In this document: positions 1 to 6,535 of the stretch, piece after piece
How the letters are laid out: the number at the start of each line of letters is the position of its first letter
Numbering within the stretch: position 1 is the stretch's first letter
Assembly (NCBI RefSeq): GCF_020216685.1
Contig: NZ_JAIWNS010000162.1
Coordinates: 1-11,797, forward strand
Origin: Methanospirillum hungatei
GTDB lineage: Archaea; Halobacteriota; Methanomicrobia; Methanomicrobiales; Methanospirillaceae
Direction: 5' to 3'
Length of the DNA stretch: 11,797 nucleotides
Notes under the pieces: model-generated
Database searches by the model: none
What the model was told of the DNA's origin: nothing
Seen by the model: the letters and a program-made list of their open reading frames with translations, nothing else
Made by a program: the position numbers and the translations under genes

Positions 1-1
1 T

Positions 2-1288
2 CCATATATGCTTATGAGTTCAGAGGATGCGTCCCCATCCGGACAGGAGGCTCTCAAAAATCTGGGTGTATCTTCTGCCGTATTTCTTCCGGTCTCGACG
101 GGAGATGAGCGATGGGGATATCTGGCCCTTTTCTACACCGAATCAAAAAAGTATCTTGCTCAACCCGAACTTTATGCCTATACCATGCTGACTGAGCTTG
201 CAGGAGCAGCCAGGTACCGGGCATACATGGAGGATTATTTCAAAAACCCGGTTGAAAAGTCACTTGTCGGTGTGTTTCTCATCAGAAATAATCGGTTTCT
301 CTATATCAATCCACGTTTCTCAACGATATTCGGGTATTCACGGGCTGAAATTATCAGATCGAAATCTCTCCCTGGTCTTTTTGAGATGCCTGATGCAGAA
401 AAGGTCAGGGAAACCCTCGACCAGATCATGTCCGGATGGAGAGAGAATGCCCATCTTGAAGTAACTGCTCTTACCAGGGACGGTTCACGGGTTCAGATTG
501 AGCTCTATGTGACCATGTTCAGATGTAATGGATCCCTCTGTCTTATCGGAAACTGCCTTGATATAACCCAGAGAAAAGAGGCTGAAGAGAAGGTCCGGGC
601 ACAGGAAGACCTTCTAAAGCAGAATATGATGAGTTCACTGCAAGAGAAAGAAACCCTCCTTCGGGAGATTCATCACCGGGTGAAGAATAATATGCAGATT
701 ATTGCAAGTCTGCTTCGTCTGACTGACTTTCAGAGTGGCAACCCGGAGGTTCACGATGTCATCCGTGACTGCAGGAACCGGATCTTCTCCATGGCCTCCA
801 TTCATGAGAAACTCTACCAGACTGATGATCTTGCACAGGTCCCGCTCGGAAGTTATATCCGGGACATCGGAAACCGAATCATCCTTGAGTTTGAGATGGA
901 GGAGGGGCGGATTCTCTATCATGTCGATGAAGATTCGCCGGTTTTTGTTGATATCAGCACCGGGATACCGATTGGTCTTATGATGAATGAACTGATAACA
1001 AATAGCATCAAGCATGCATTCACAGATACCGGGAATGGAATAATTGAGGTTTGGGTTGGAACCGAAGGAGAGGCCGGGGTCGTCAGATATCATGATACCG
1101 GTCGTGGTCTTCCAGAGGGGTTTGATCCTGACAATCAGACAACGCTGGGAATTGAACTTATCAGGAACCTGACCGTACAGATCCAGGGAACGGTCCACTT
1201 TGAGTCTGGTTCTGGAATGACCTGTACGCTGACATTCCCGCTCAGAAAGACACCCGTCCCTGAAACCATCATCGGAGAGGGAATATGA
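2..1288 (+). CDS. Sensor histidine kinase (GAF-PAS-HisKA_2-HATPase), 5'-truncated by window edge
   Basis: This is a probably cytoplasmic sensor kinase that autophosphorylates on His and passes phosphate to a response regulator, almost certainly the next gene. The reading frame is open to the window edge, and the first in-frame ATG (base 8) lies inside a GAF domain, so the true start is upstream. Residues counted from that ATG: the C-terminal half of a GAF domain (about 15-65), a PAS domain (about 78-190) ending in the usual DITQRKEAEE linker, then the HisKA_2 box EIHHRVKNNMQ with H223 (the His before Arg) as likely phosphoacceptor. The HATPase has N-box N327, E328 and N332, a G1 box DTGRG at 363-367, and a TLGIELI G2 box near 380. 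No membrane segment is seen in the visible part. The stop overlaps the next start as ATGA, implying translational coupling. Family assignment is firm; the ligand is unknown. Confidence 0.93.
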   Translation, partial: PYMLMSSEDASPSGQEALKNLGVSSAVFLPVSTGDERWGYLALFYTESKKYLAQPELYAYTMLTELAGAARYRAYMEDYFKNPVEKSLVGVFLIRNNRFLYINPRFSTIFGYSRAEIIRSKSLPGLFEMPDAEKVRETLDQIMSGWRENAHLEVTALTRDGSRVQIELYVTMFRCNGSLCLIGNCLDITQRKEAEEKVRAQEDLLKQNMMSSLQEKETLLREIHHRVKNNMQIIASLLRLTDFQSGNPEVHDVIRDCRNRIFSMASIHEKLYQTDDLAQVPLGSYIRDIGNRIILEFEMEEGRILYHVDEDSPVFVDISTGIPIGLMMNELITNSIKHAFTDTGNGIIEVWVGTEGEAGVVRYHDTGRGLPEGFDPDNQTTLGIELIRNLTVQIQGTVHFESGSGMTCTLTFPLRKTPVPETIIGEGI

Positions 1289-2001
1289 CATCCGGTCATC
1301 AGATTTTAATCGTCGAGGATGAGATGGTCATCTCCATGGAACTTGCACAGACCCTGAAGCGACTTGGGTATGGAATTGCAGGTCAGGTGACCAGGGGAGA
1401 GGACGCTATTCAGAAGGCTGGCATGGTCCGCCCTGACCTCGTCCTTATGGATATCATGCTGCAGGGAGAGATAGACGGAATAGAGGCGGCAGACCGGATC
1501 CATGATCTCTATGACATTCCGGTGGTGTTCCTCACCGCTCATTCTGATGAGGCAACATTGCAGCGGGCAATCGCTGTTCAGCCATCAGGGTATCTGATCA
1601 AACCCTTCAGGGACCGGGAACTGTATTCAACCATCGAGCTCTCGCTGCATAAACACGATCTCCGCAGACGGCTTATGCCACATCTCTCCCCGCCTCTTGA
1701 ACCTGCCGTGCCTGGTGATGTACCCTGCCTCTTTCTCACTCCTGACTGGATGATCTCCGGGGGGAATACAAAAGCCTGGGAGCTCCTTGGAGTATCCCCT
1801 GATTCATGTATCAGAACACGGTTTGATACGCTCATCTCCCTGAATCCGTCACTTCAGGTTACCATGCCTGATAATATATACCTCAAAAAAGGTGATGGAA
1901 CCCGCATCCCGGTCCTGCTCAGCCTTGGAGCCATCACCGAAGCAGGAGGGTCAATATCCGGGTATGTGATAGCCCTGACCAGGAGGGATACTCCTGCCTG
2001 A
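1285..2001 (+). CDS. Response regulator, REC domain followed by PAS-like domain
   Basis: The 238-residue protein starts with a complete CheY-like receiver domain (about 5-122). Acidic pocket E11 and D12, phosphoacceptor D56 in LVLMDIML, T84 in FLTAH and K106 in LIKPF are all present. After a proline-rich linker (about 134-144), residues 145-235 look like a PAS domain, with a DWMISGGNTKAWELLG start and a GYVIALTRR end. There is no helix-turn-helix, so the output is more likely protein-protein signalling, or feedback to a kinase, than direct DNA binding; such REC-PAS proteins are common in methanogens. The ATGA overlap with the kinase gene makes it the obvious cognate partner. An AGGAGG near its 3' end may serve the following acetyltransferase gene. 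Confidence 0.92.
   Translation: MTSGHQILIVEDEMVISMELAQTLKRLGYGIAGQVTRGEDAIQKAGMVRPDLVLMDIMLQGEIDGIEAADRIHDLYDIPVVFLTAHSDEATLQRAIAVQPSGYLIKPFRDRELYSTIELSLHKHDLRRRLMPHLSPPLEPAVPGDVPCLFLTPDWMISGGNTKAWELLGVSPDSCIRTRFDTLISLNPSLQVTMPDNIYLKKGDGTRIPVLLSLGAITEAGGSISGYVIALTRRDTPA
1981..1986 (+). promoter_or_regulatory. Strong Shine-Dalgarno site AGGAGG inside the end of the response-regulator gene
   Basis: A perfect AGGAGG sits about seven bases upstream of an in-frame CTG (1994) of the acetyltransferase frame. No other start at suitable distance opens a long frame: the ATG at 2001 meets a TAG after four codons. This supports a non-AUG start for the acetyltransferase, but it could be chance, because the same bases encode Arg-Arg-Asp of the response regulator. 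Confidence 0.4.
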
Positions 2002-2020
2002 TGAATACACGATAGTTACC

Positions 2021-2425
2021 GTGGACGAATGTAAGGTAGATGAGGTCCGTGCCCTTTTTCATGCAGGTGACTGGTGGGAAGATGAATGGGATGATTCCAT
2101 CCTCTGTGACATTGTCAGATCCAGTTATGCATTTGTCGCCGCAATCGGTCCTGATAACCGGTGGATCGGGATGGGCAGGATCATATCTGACGGGGTTTCA
2201 GATGCATACCTGCAGGATATTGTGGTCCTTCCTGAATGGCGGGATAAAGGGGTAGGAACGGCGATTGTAAAGAAACTCATGTCTATATGCATGCATGCCG
2301 GCATCGGATGGATTGGGATTATCGCAGCCCCGGAGACTGAATACTTTTACCGCCGGTTCGGATTTGCGAAGATGAACGGGTATACGCCGATGAGATATGA
2401 GGGGCCTAATCCTGCCAGGGATTAA
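2021..2425 (+). CDS. GNAT family N-acetyltransferase
   Basis: This is a small acetyl-CoA-dependent N-acetyltransferase with unknown substrate. Counting from the GTG at 2021, the core shows the acetyl-CoA loop RDKGVG (74-79, matching R/QxxGxG/A) after the beta4 strand DIVVLP, and the motif-B signature YFYRRFGF (108-115). The start is uncertain. The GTG has no Shine-Dalgarno site, and the open frame upstream (from 1979) encodes DEYTIVTV just ahead of it, which looks like the missing first beta strand. A strong AGGAGG (1981-1986) lies about seven bases before an in-frame CTG at 1994, so initiation there is possible and would overlap the response-regulator gene by eight bases. No ATG is available in frame. 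It lies 21 bases before the DUF1848 gene and is probably co-transcribed with it. Confidence 0.85.
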   Translation: MDECKVDEVRALFHAGDWWEDEWDDSILCDIVRSSYAFVAAIGPDNRWIGMGRIISDGVSDAYLQDIVVLPEWRDKGVGTAIVKKLMSICMHAGIGWIGIIAAPETEYFYRRFGFAKMNGYTPMRYEGPNPARD

Positions 2426-2446
2426 TCCATCCTGTTTTCTCTGAAC

Positions 2447-3454
2447 ATGGCTGATGTAAAACGCCCGCTTATCACCGATGAAGGAATCCAGGTTTCTGCA
2501 GTATGTCCGGTCATCATCTCTGCCAGCAGGGCAACGGATCTTCCTGCATATTACGCTGACTGGTTCATCCACCGGCTCAGGAGAGGGTATGTCCGGTGGG
2601 TTAACAGCTATAATCCCCATCTTCCGTACTACGTATCATTTGAAGATACCAGGGCGATTGTATTCTGGAGTAGAAATCCATTGCCCCTGTTCCCGCATTT
2701 TGATGAGCTGGACCGCCGTGGTTTTGTCTATTACTTCCAGGTTACCCTCACCGATTACGGACCTGAAGGTCTTGAACCCGGAGTTCCCCCCTTGGAAGAG
2801 CGTATCTCCACATTTATCAGGTTGTCTGAACGGGTTGGCAGGGACCGGGTGATATGGCGGTTTGACCCGGTGCTTCTTACCTCCTCCCTTGACATGAATA
2901 CTCTCCTTTCCCGGATTGCATACATCGGTGAGCTGATTGCACCGTATACCAAAAAATTCGTCTTCAGTTTTGTGGATACCACGTATTCAAAAGTGAAAAA
3001 GCAGGCCGGGATCTGGCATTTCAGAAGTCCTGATCCCGATGAGAAAGAAATATTTATTAAAGGGATTATCGATATGAACCGGTCCTGGGGTATTACGCTT
3101 GCATCCTGTGCTGATGATGCCGGGTATGGTCCGGAGATTGAGCAGAACAGATGTGTTGATGATGTCCTGCTCCGAATGATTGGTCAGCATGATGCAGCCC
3201 TTCTTCGATACCTTGATACCCATCCGGGCAAGGATCCCGGCCAGCGTCCTGCATGCAAATGTATCAAAAGTAAGGATATCGGGCAGTATGATACCTGTAT
3301 GCATGGATGTGTGTATTGTTACGCAACCGACCATGCAAAAGCACAGGGAAATTTTGAGAAGCATCGTTCCAGTCCGGAGGCTGATACCATAACCGGTGAA
3401 ACCTTCGTTCAGCAGAGGAGAATCGATCGGGATATTCAGTCGTATTTACTATGA
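2447..3454 (+). CDS. DUF1848 family protein with C-terminal radical-SAM-like Fe-S motif
   Basis: The 335-residue protein matches DUF1848, a family without known function. Recognisable blocks are SASRATDLPAYY (25-36), VSFEDTRAIVFWSRNP (63-78), YFQVTLTDYG (96-105) and RVIWRFDPVLLT near 135-147. Near the C-terminus are C270 and C272, then C284-x3-C288-x2-C291 followed by Tyr. This has the spacing of the radical SAM 4Fe-4S motif, with an aromatic residue before the last Cys, but radical SAM enzymes normally carry it near the N-terminus. From memory, the Pfam description of DUF1848 notes this similarity. The protein is therefore a candidate Fe-S, possibly SAM-dependent, enzyme with a permuted layout; the reaction is unknown. 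No clear Shine-Dalgarno precedes the ATG. It follows the acetyltransferase gene closely. Confidence 0.9.
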   Translation: MADVKRPLITDEGIQVSAVCPVIISASRATDLPAYYADWFIHRLRRGYVRWVNSYNPHLPYYVSFEDTRAIVFWSRNPLPLFPHFDELDRRGFVYYFQVTLTDYGPEGLEPGVPPLEERISTFIRLSERVGRDRVIWRFDPVLLTSSLDMNTLLSRIAYIGELIAPYTKKFVFSFVDTTYSKVKKQAGIWHFRSPDPDEKEIFIKGIIDMNRSWGITLASCADDAGYGPEIEQNRCVDDVLLRMIGQHDAALLRYLDTHPGKDPGQRPACKCIKSKDIGQYDTCMHGCVYCYATDHAKAQGNFEKHRSSPEADTITGETFVQQRRIDRDIQSYLL

Positions 3455-3507
3455 TTAGGCCTACCGAAAACTTGAATGAATTGTCAAGATGCCGGGGAGA
3501 AAGTAAC

Positions 3508-3648
3508 ATGAATTGCATGTATTGCAAAAATGAGAATCTAAAGAATGACTTAATTACAAAATCGTATGAAAAGGAAGGAGTTGTGACAGTTATTTCTGGA
3601 GTCCCCGTCTTGATCTGTGATGCCTGTGGTCAGGAATATCTCGCTTAA
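3508..3648 (+). CDS. YgiT/MqsA-type zinc finger protein, apparently frameshifted
   Basis: This small protein has the MqsA/YgiT N-terminal zinc-finger layout: MNCMYC at the start, then VVTVISGVPVLICDACGQEYL, giving CxxC...CxxC with the typical 'V-P-x-x-x-C-x-x-C-G-x-E-Y' block. The start at 3508 is preferred because GGGGAGA (3494-3500) lies seven bases upstream; the frame is open back to an ATG at 3451 overlapping the DUF1848 stop, but those extra 19 residues do not look like the family. As read, the protein ends after 46 residues at TAA (3646-3648), right after the finger. The +1 frame continues for 23 codons to TAG at 3716-3718 and resembles the family's usual tail, so this looks like a frameshift. 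Such fingers often act as antitoxins or regulators, but no partner toxin is visible. Local composition is AT-rich. Confidence 0.72.
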   Translation: MNCMYCKNENLKNDLITKSYEKEGVVTVISGVPVLICDACGQEYLA

Positions 3649-3718
3649 AAAAACCGTGAAAACTTTAGACACAATCAGGAATAGAAAAAACCTTCTGGAT
3701 GTCAGTGCAAATTTTTAG
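3647..3718 (+). other. Out-of-frame C-terminal tail of the YgiT-type zinc finger
   Basis: Read in the +1 frame relative to the upstream finger, this stretch encodes KKTVKTLDTIRNRKNLLDVS plus three residues and a TAG. YgiT-type proteins typically follow the EYL block with an 'ETxxxLExI' helix and end in a short beta segment with a terminal aromatic; this tail fits that (TVKTLDTI, then LLDVSANF). The junction is GCT-TAAAAAAA: removing the single T at 3646 would join both parts into a 69-residue protein. It may be a frameshift mutation, a sequencing error, or recoding at the A-tract. The TAG overlaps the AGGA before the next gene. Confidence 0.6.
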
Positions 3719-3729
3719 GAAGTTTCATT

Positions 3730-4017
3730 ATGAAATGTGATATATGTGGCGAGGAGATATCCGGCGGGTCTGCATTTACCTGTAATTATTGTGGGGGGGT
3801 TTTCTGCCCGAAGCACCGTCTGCCCTTTAATCATGCCTGCAAAAATCTTGCCGAATGGAAAAAATCCGGATTGCCCGGTAAAAAGGGTACCAAAAGAACC
3901 AGAATGGTAAAGGCATCTGCTATGGTTCCGTTTTACCAGAAGAAAGAGGTTCTTATTGGCGGGATAATCATTGCAGTCTTTGTTATAATAATTGGGATTA
4001 TGGTTTTCACTCAATGA
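3730..4017 (+). CDS. AN1-type zinc finger protein with C-terminal transmembrane anchor
   Basis: The 95-residue protein begins with a complete AN1-like zinc finger, with ligands C3, C6, C18, C21, C26, H29, H35 and C37 in the C2-C2-CH-HC order that binds two zinc ions. A basic linker (about 44-72, rich in Lys/Arg) leads to one strongly hydrophobic segment (74-93), leaving only TQ outside. The expected topology is tail-anchored with the finger in the cytoplasm. AN1 fingers in eukaryotes occur in ubiquitin and stress proteins; short membrane-tethered versions are scattered through archaea and their role is unknown. AGGAAG (3717-3722) gives a good ribosome site seven bases upstream. It converges with the minus-strand membrane-protein gene. 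Confidence 0.85.
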   Translation: MKCDICGEEISGGSAFTCNYCGGVFCPKHRLPFNHACKNLAEWKKSGLPGKKGTKRTRMVKASAMVPFYQKKEVLIGGIIIAVFVIIIGIMVFTQ

Positions 4018-4139
4018 ATTGAATAAAAAATATTTTAATGATCGGAAAACTATAATCCCAAGGGCTGTTTAAGCAACATCGGTAATTTTTTCTTGTTTAT
4101 AGGGATGAGTTGGTCATCACATATCAACGTATAGATCAT

Positions 4140-4403
4140 TCATATTGGTGAAACTATTACTAACCCCAGAACCAATGCAGGGGTCAATTTATTTTTCACG
4201 AGTAATATAAAGTCAATAATCATAATCAATGCCAGACTCAACGGCATCAGAATGGCGATTTCATTTGTTAGTGTGTAGGGGTAGATATTAATCCCAAACC
4301 AGATGATGGATGTAAGAATTATGATTGAAAATAAATATAATACTCCCACAATGTAATGTTTGAGAGTTTTATTGAGAAAACCTCTCTGAAAGACTATTCC
4401 CAA
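4140..4403 (-). CDS. Small hydrophobic membrane protein, unknown function, possibly interrupted by in-frame TGA
   Basis: I do not recognise this protein. As read from a TTG at 4403 it has 87 residues and three hydrophobic segments (about 18-38, 46-66 and 72-87), with Lys/Arg-rich positions before the first segment and between the last two. The TTG lies within the last 35 bases of the ADP-ribosylglycohydrolase gene; an in-frame GTG (Val19) is the other candidate start, and neither has a good Shine-Dalgarno. The frame is closed by TGA (4142-4140) right after the third segment, yet it reopens immediately for 28 codons (MIYTLICDDQLIPINKKK and on) to a TAG at 4052-4050, which reads like a natural cytoplasmic tail. 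The original protein may thus have been about 116 residues. GC content is very low here. Whether it is expressed is uncertain. Confidence 0.45.
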   Translation of the reverse strand: MGIVFQRGFLNKTLKHYIVGVLYLFSIIILTSIIWFGINIYPYTLTNEIAILMPLSLALIMIIDFILLVKNKLTPALVLGLVIVSPI

Positions 4404-5295
4404 TCGATATCACATACTCTCTCCCATACGGCCCATCTTCGATCCCTTCTACCAGATCCCAGATCCTGCTCTTCTCCCCGCCCCTGATAAGAGCGATACC
4501 CAGAACAACCGCTGCAACCGTATCGGTATCTCCTCCTAATTGTATCGCTTCTTTCAGCAATCTGCAGGGATCATCCCAGTACCTGGTCAGAAGAAAGATT
4601 ACGACTCCAAGAAATATGCGTGATTCGGTATAGGGAACCCCGTATGGTGCATACTCACCAAGCAGAATCTCCCGATCAGGGATGAGAAGTCCGGCACACG
4701 TATCACACCAGGATATCATATCCGGGTTTATGTTCCTGACATCATTACGTATGATCCTCCATAGGTTTGGATATGGGGTAGCCTGATACAATCGTTCATG
4801 TGTCAGGAGGGATACCGCAACAGTTGCGGCAATGGCATCCGGATGACCGTGCGTAATAGATGCACAAAGGACTGCAGATTCAATGACCTTTCTTCGGTCA
4901 GGGAAAAACCCAAGGGGCGGAGCCCGCATAGCTGCACCATCGGTCTTTCGCTCACTCTTTTCATGGTCAGGGATACTGGTGAGGAATGACGTTGGATCTG
5001 GTGAAAGAAGCATCCGGAGCGTCTGTCTTGAATACCCATGCCGTGGATCCCGTGCATATGCGGTGAGAAAGGAATTTGCAAGCTTGAGTGGCGTTATCTC
5101 ATCTCCGGATGCCATCATTTCTGCTATAGCAAGGGCCTGCTGGGTATCATCGGTGTATCGGGTGGGAGAAAGACCGACCGATGCCAGTTTATTTGTAGCA
5201 TCCTGAAATGAGAGATTTTCAAACGGAGCTCCGCAGGCATCACCAATGGCGATCCCAAGGAGCATCCGTGCACCGGGAGAATATATATCGGTCAA
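4369..5295 (-). CDS. ADP-ribosylglycohydrolase (DraG/ARH family)
   Basis: This is a 308-residue enzyme of the family that hydrolyses ADP-ribose from modified proteins or small molecules using a binuclear Mg or Mn centre. The metal-binding blocks are present: GDACGAPFE (18-26), YTDDT (47-51, with D49 and D50) and GGDTDT (254-259, with D256 and D258). The family blocks DGAAMRAPPLG (119-129) and SITHGHPDA (146-154) are also clear. Length matches the family. The start at 5295 is TTG, only five bases after the sufC stop; an ATG at residue 11, preceded by a weak GGTG, would still leave the first metal block intact. In bacteria DraG reactivates nitrogenase reductase, but no such gene is visible here, so the substrate is open. 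It sits in a minus-strand run behind sufC. Confidence 0.92.
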   Translation of the reverse strand: MTDIYSPGARMLLGIAIGDACGAPFENLSFQDATNKLASVGLSPTRYTDDTQQALAIAEMMASGDEITPLKLANSFLTAYARDPRHGYSRQTLRMLLSPDPTSFLTSIPDHEKSERKTDGAAMRAPPLGFFPDRRKVIESAVLCASITHGHPDAIAATVAVSLLTHERLYQATPYPNLWRIIRNDVRNINPDMISWCDTCAGLLIPDREILLGEYAPYGVPYTESRIFLGVVIFLLTRYWDDPCRLLKEAIQLGGDTDTVAAVVLGIALIRGGEKSRIWDLVEGIEDGPYGREYVISIGNSLSERFSQ

Positions 5296-5300
5296 AAAAA

Positions 5301-6038
5301 TCAGGGGATTTTAGCGCACTTCAGGCACTCGTTGTATCCCTTTTCCTTGATAAGTTTGAGAATCTCCCGGGGATTGCCATGGCACTTAAACTCACCGTTG
5401 ATCATGACATGCCCTTTATCCACATCAAGGTAATCAAGAATATACCCGGTGTGGGTGATGACAAGACCACTATTCTTCCGGTTTACAAACCGCTGGTTCT
5501 TCTGGAGCAGCCGGGCGATGGACTCTCCCATGAGATGAATATTTTCAAGATCCACTCCGCTCTCCGGTTCATCAAGCATGATAAAATGGGGATCCTGGAT
5601 CATCATCTGTAATATTTCACTTCGCTTGATCTCTCCACCTGAAAATCCAAGGTTGATATCCCTGCCCATGAACTCTTCCATGTTCATCCTTGAAACCGCT
5701 TCAGCTACATCCTCCGGCTTTTTATTCGGACTGATGACGTTCAGCATCTTGCCAAGTTTCAGACCGGGGATGGAAGGAGGACGCTGAAACATGATACCCA
5801 TTCCAAGTCGTGCCCGCTCATGGATTGGCAAATGCGTTACATCTACCCCGTTAAATGTAATGGACCCCTTTGTAATAGTATATGCATCAATACCCATTAT
5901 GCACATCAGTAATGTTGATTTTCCTGACCCGTTCGGTCCCATCAGAACATGAGTCTCACCTGGTTCGATGTGAAGGGTGATTCCATGCAAAATCTCCTTT
6001 CCACCGATCTCTGCATGCAGATCTACTATGTGAAGCAT
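5301..6038 (-). CDS. sufC: Fe-S cluster assembly ATPase SufC
   Basis: SufC is the ABC-type ATPase that works with the SufB scaffold (with or without SufD) to build Fe-S clusters in the cytosol. The 245-residue protein has Walker A GPNGSGKST (34-42), Q-loop Q85, the FSGGE signature (132-136), Walker B FIMLDEPESGVD (152-163, with E157 catalytic) and switch H196 in ITHTGYILDYL. ESGVD and the SGGEIKR signature are typical of SufC rather than of transport ATPases. The C-terminus ends in CLKCAKIP (C238, C241), a CxxC tail absent from E. coli SufC but, as far as I recall, usual in methanogen versions. No sufB is adjacent on either side; the upstream neighbour is an FMN-binding protein and the downstream one an ADP-ribosylglycohydrolase. 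AGGT lies about ten bases before the ATG. Confidence 0.9.
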   Translation of the reverse strand: MLHIVDLHAEIGGKEILHGITLHIEPGETHVLMGPNGSGKSTLLMCIMGIDAYTITKGSITFNGVDVTHLPIHERARLGMGIMFQRPPSIPGLKLGKMLNVISPNKKPEDVAEAVSRMNMEEFMGRDINLGFSGGEIKRSEILQMMIQDPHFIMLDEPESGVDLENIHLMGESIARLLQKNQRFVNRKNSGLVITHTGYILDYLDVDKGHVMINGEFKCHGNPREILKLIKEKGYNECLKCAKIP

Positions 6039-6090
6039 ATTGTACTGTACCTTTTTGATTTAATGCGCCTGAATTCCTATTCGGATTGGT

Positions 6091-6495
6091 TTACAGGATC
6101 CGCTTTCCGGCTTCAGCTCCCGGCATGCACTCATACACTTCAGTGATTTTCAGAATGAGAAGAGATTTTGCCGGCAGGTTTGGTTTCTTCTCTTGGATCA
6201 TTGCTTTCATCTTCGCATGTTCCTCACCACTGGTCTTTACCGTGACGTCAGCTTTTATCTGGAAACATCCCTTTGCGCCGGCACCATATACATATAATGC
6301 GGCTTTTGGATTTTCGAGAACATTTGCAAGAGTTTTCTGCATGAAATTATCCCCGACCCAGATCGTTTCATCATCAACTAAAAATACTGAAGCCATGGGT
6401 ACAACATTCGGAATTCCCGACTTTGATGCGGTTGCAAGAGGAAACACCTTGACCACTTCAAAGGCAGCCTTCATCTCAGGAGTCAGTGCAGTCAT
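6091..6495 (-). CDS. Pyridoxamine 5'-phosphate oxidase-like (PPOX) FMN-binding protein
   Basis: The 134-residue protein fits the single-domain split-barrel flavoproteins of the PPOX family. The first strands read FPLATASKSGIPNVVPMA (18-35), followed by FLVDDETIWVGDNFMQKTLANV and NPKAALYVY, which is the usual pattern forming the FMN-binding face; members normally act as homodimers. The exact reaction cannot be read from sequence; short archaeal members are usually annotated only as flavin-nucleotide-binding. True PNPO activity is unlikely at this length. It starts 40 bases after the sensor kinase stop and ends 52 bases before sufC, so it may share their transcript, although a CTTTTTATGA stretch about 25-30 bases upstream of its ATG could be its own TATA element. 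Confidence 0.85.
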   Translation of the reverse strand: MTALTPEMKAAFEVVKVFPLATASKSGIPNVVPMASVFLVDDETIWVGDNFMQKTLANVLENPKAALYVYGAGAKGCFQIKADVTVKTSGEEHAKMKAMIQEKKPNLPAKSLLILKITEVYECMPGAEAGKRIL

Positions 6496-6535
6496 GGTAC
6501 TTGAGTTTCTCTGGTATCATAAAAAGGTTCGGGTT

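Noticed and set aside
635..1291. Long minus-strand open frame of 218 codons
   Set aside because: It is antisense to the kinase domain of the first histidine kinase, which has all its motifs in the plus frame.
3451..3507. Longer start of the zinc-finger gene overlapping the DUF1848 stop as ATGA
   Set aside because: The added residues do not resemble the family and the ribosome site fits ATG 3508; coupling through 3451 remains a minor option.
6009..6020. TCTGCATGCAGA 12-base palindrome within sufC
   Set aside because: It lies in coding sequence, is not repeated in the window and is expected by chance.
6042..6050. GTACTGTAC palindrome just before sufC
   Set aside because: It is nine bases long and occurs once; too short to call an operator.
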